Position numbers and translations under genes: made by a program. The notes under the pieces were generated by a model, which ran no database searches, had not been told where the DNA came from, and saw only the letters and a program-made list of their open reading frames with translations. Below are positions 63,265 through 64,000 of a stretch of 64,000 bases of DNA, piece by piece. The first letter of the stretch is position 1, and each line of letters begins with the position of its first letter. Location: the NCBI GenBank assembly GCA_002917775.1, contig KZ627149.1, positions 804,377 to 868,376 on the forward strand, in the 5' to 3' direction. This DNA is from Glaciozyma antarctica PI12. Its lineage: Eukaryota > Basidiomycota > Microbotryomycetes > Kriegeriales > Camptobasidiaceae.

Positions 63265-64000
63265 GGCAGCTGGGCAATGGACTGGCAGGCGGGCCCAGAG
63301 ACGACGATTTGTACATCTGCTTACAACCACTGCGTCGGCGAGCGTTTGAGAAAGCTGTGGTGGTACTGCTTCAGCGACTACATCACCTCCGCAGTTCCTC
63401 TGTTTGTGCTGTTTCACCGTCCCGTCGCGTGCTGCTTGCGCGTTCTCCCACTCTAGGCTTTCCGAGTCCGCGTATGTGGCTGGCTGTTGGATCGCCGAGG
63501 TCTCTTTGTGCTCTCATGAGAAGGCATGCCGGCTCTTTCCCGCTGACAAGTTGAGCACCGCAAGGTCTCTCTCACCGCTTGCTCTGGATTGCCGACGCGC
63601 AAAGGGTTGACTTGCCGATACTTGAGTCGAGATCTGTCCTCTCCAAGGCACAAACTGACGGTTTTGGGAGGGGCGGAAAGCGAGAGCGAGAGGCATGATT
63701 CAGCCCTGGATTCCCTTCGCTGTGAGCCCAGGGGCTTGCCGTTCCTGATCTCCTTTCGCACCGGCACACTCGGACGCGATAACAGCAGCAGGAATACGGA
63801 GAGAAGTAAGAGAGCCAGCGAAGAGGTTGCAGCGAGGGAGCGAGAACGATCCACTTGCACGGGTCGACCTTGGCAAGATGGGGAGTTTACTGCCAATGTC
63901 TGCTTCCCACGACGCATCGACGCTTTTGAGCTTACTGCATAGTAGCAGAGGCACTTTGTGAACGGATTTGGGAGGTACAGATCTAGAGCGAGAGCGAGAA
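63265..64000. other. 3' flank of the HIT gene, no gene seen
   Basis: About 740 bp to the window end. No family-like coding sequence is apparent on either strand; it may include the promoter of the next gene. Confidence 0.4.

Overview
The window is nuclear DNA of an intron-dense, GC-rich fungus. Nearly every gene is broken by introns of about 48-70 nt with donors such as GTGCGT or GTGAGC and a CTGAC or CTAAC branch site just before the acceptor. The gene set (SWR1, RRN3, eIF3d, SIN-type Cdc14, Sec14, complex I NDUFA8, a rhomboid-UBA protein, a TIS11-type CCCH protein) together with C/T-rich introns and Ser/Pro-rich proteins points to a basidiomycete red yeast (Pucciniomycotina, Rhodotorula/Rhodosporidium-like). 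That assignment is an inference; no rRNA or other species marker is present. I saw no tRNA, rRNA, CRISPR array, transposon or virus-derived gene.

Layout, left to right: 1-13 kb holds the 5' part of a TFIIF alpha gene (-), an HVA22/REEP-like membrane protein (+), a small ubiquitin-like unknown (-), NDUFA8 (+), an MpaB-like oxygenase (-), UreF (+), PAPS reductase (-), glutaryl-CoA dehydrogenase (-) and a Hep59/TLS1 protein (-). An assembly gap (N, 13098-13923) removes the 5' end of cdc14. From 14 to 27 kb come cdc14, a PIN4-type parvulin, SEC14, SWR1 and an alpha/beta hydrolase, all on +. From 27 to 40 kb come an Nrg1-like C2H2 factor (-), a rhomboid-UBA protein (-), MTG1 (+), ISY1 (-), a multi-UIM protein (-) and a 2OG-Fe(II) oxygenase (-). 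From 40 to 64 kb come a small unknown gene (-), a CCCH protein (+), PPIL3 cyclophilin (-), a PDP-type PP2C (+), a beta-lactamase-fold hydrolase (+), an Frm2-like nitroreductase (-), eIF3d (+), RRN3 (+), PP4 catalytic subunit (-), mitochondrial uL13 (+), an F-box-like gene with an in-frame TAG (+), a small unknown membrane protein (+), a doubtful small ORF (+) and a HIT (Fhit/Hnt2) hydrolase (+).

The genes do not form a pathway cluster; this is ordinary housekeeping sequence packed tightly. Several pairs are head-to-head with only 100-170 bp between start codons, and several are tail-to-tail with as little as 37 bp between stop codons.

The most interesting signals concern gene structure. First, three genes (the ubiquitin-like unknown, ISY1 and PPIL3) carry the ATG alone on its own coding exon, and in a fourth (F-box-like) the ATG itself is split by the intron, so splicing decides whether a protein can be made; two of the four encode spliceosome-associated proteins. 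Second, at least three and perhaps five introns use GC-AG borders where the protein family fixes the junction. Other points are an in-frame amber codon in the F-box-like gene, a probable frame break in UreF, a duplicated acidic SIEELM motif in SWR1, an RGG-rich insertion in eIF3d, an 11-nt microexon, and an AT-rich 22-bp tandem repeat upstream of SWR1.
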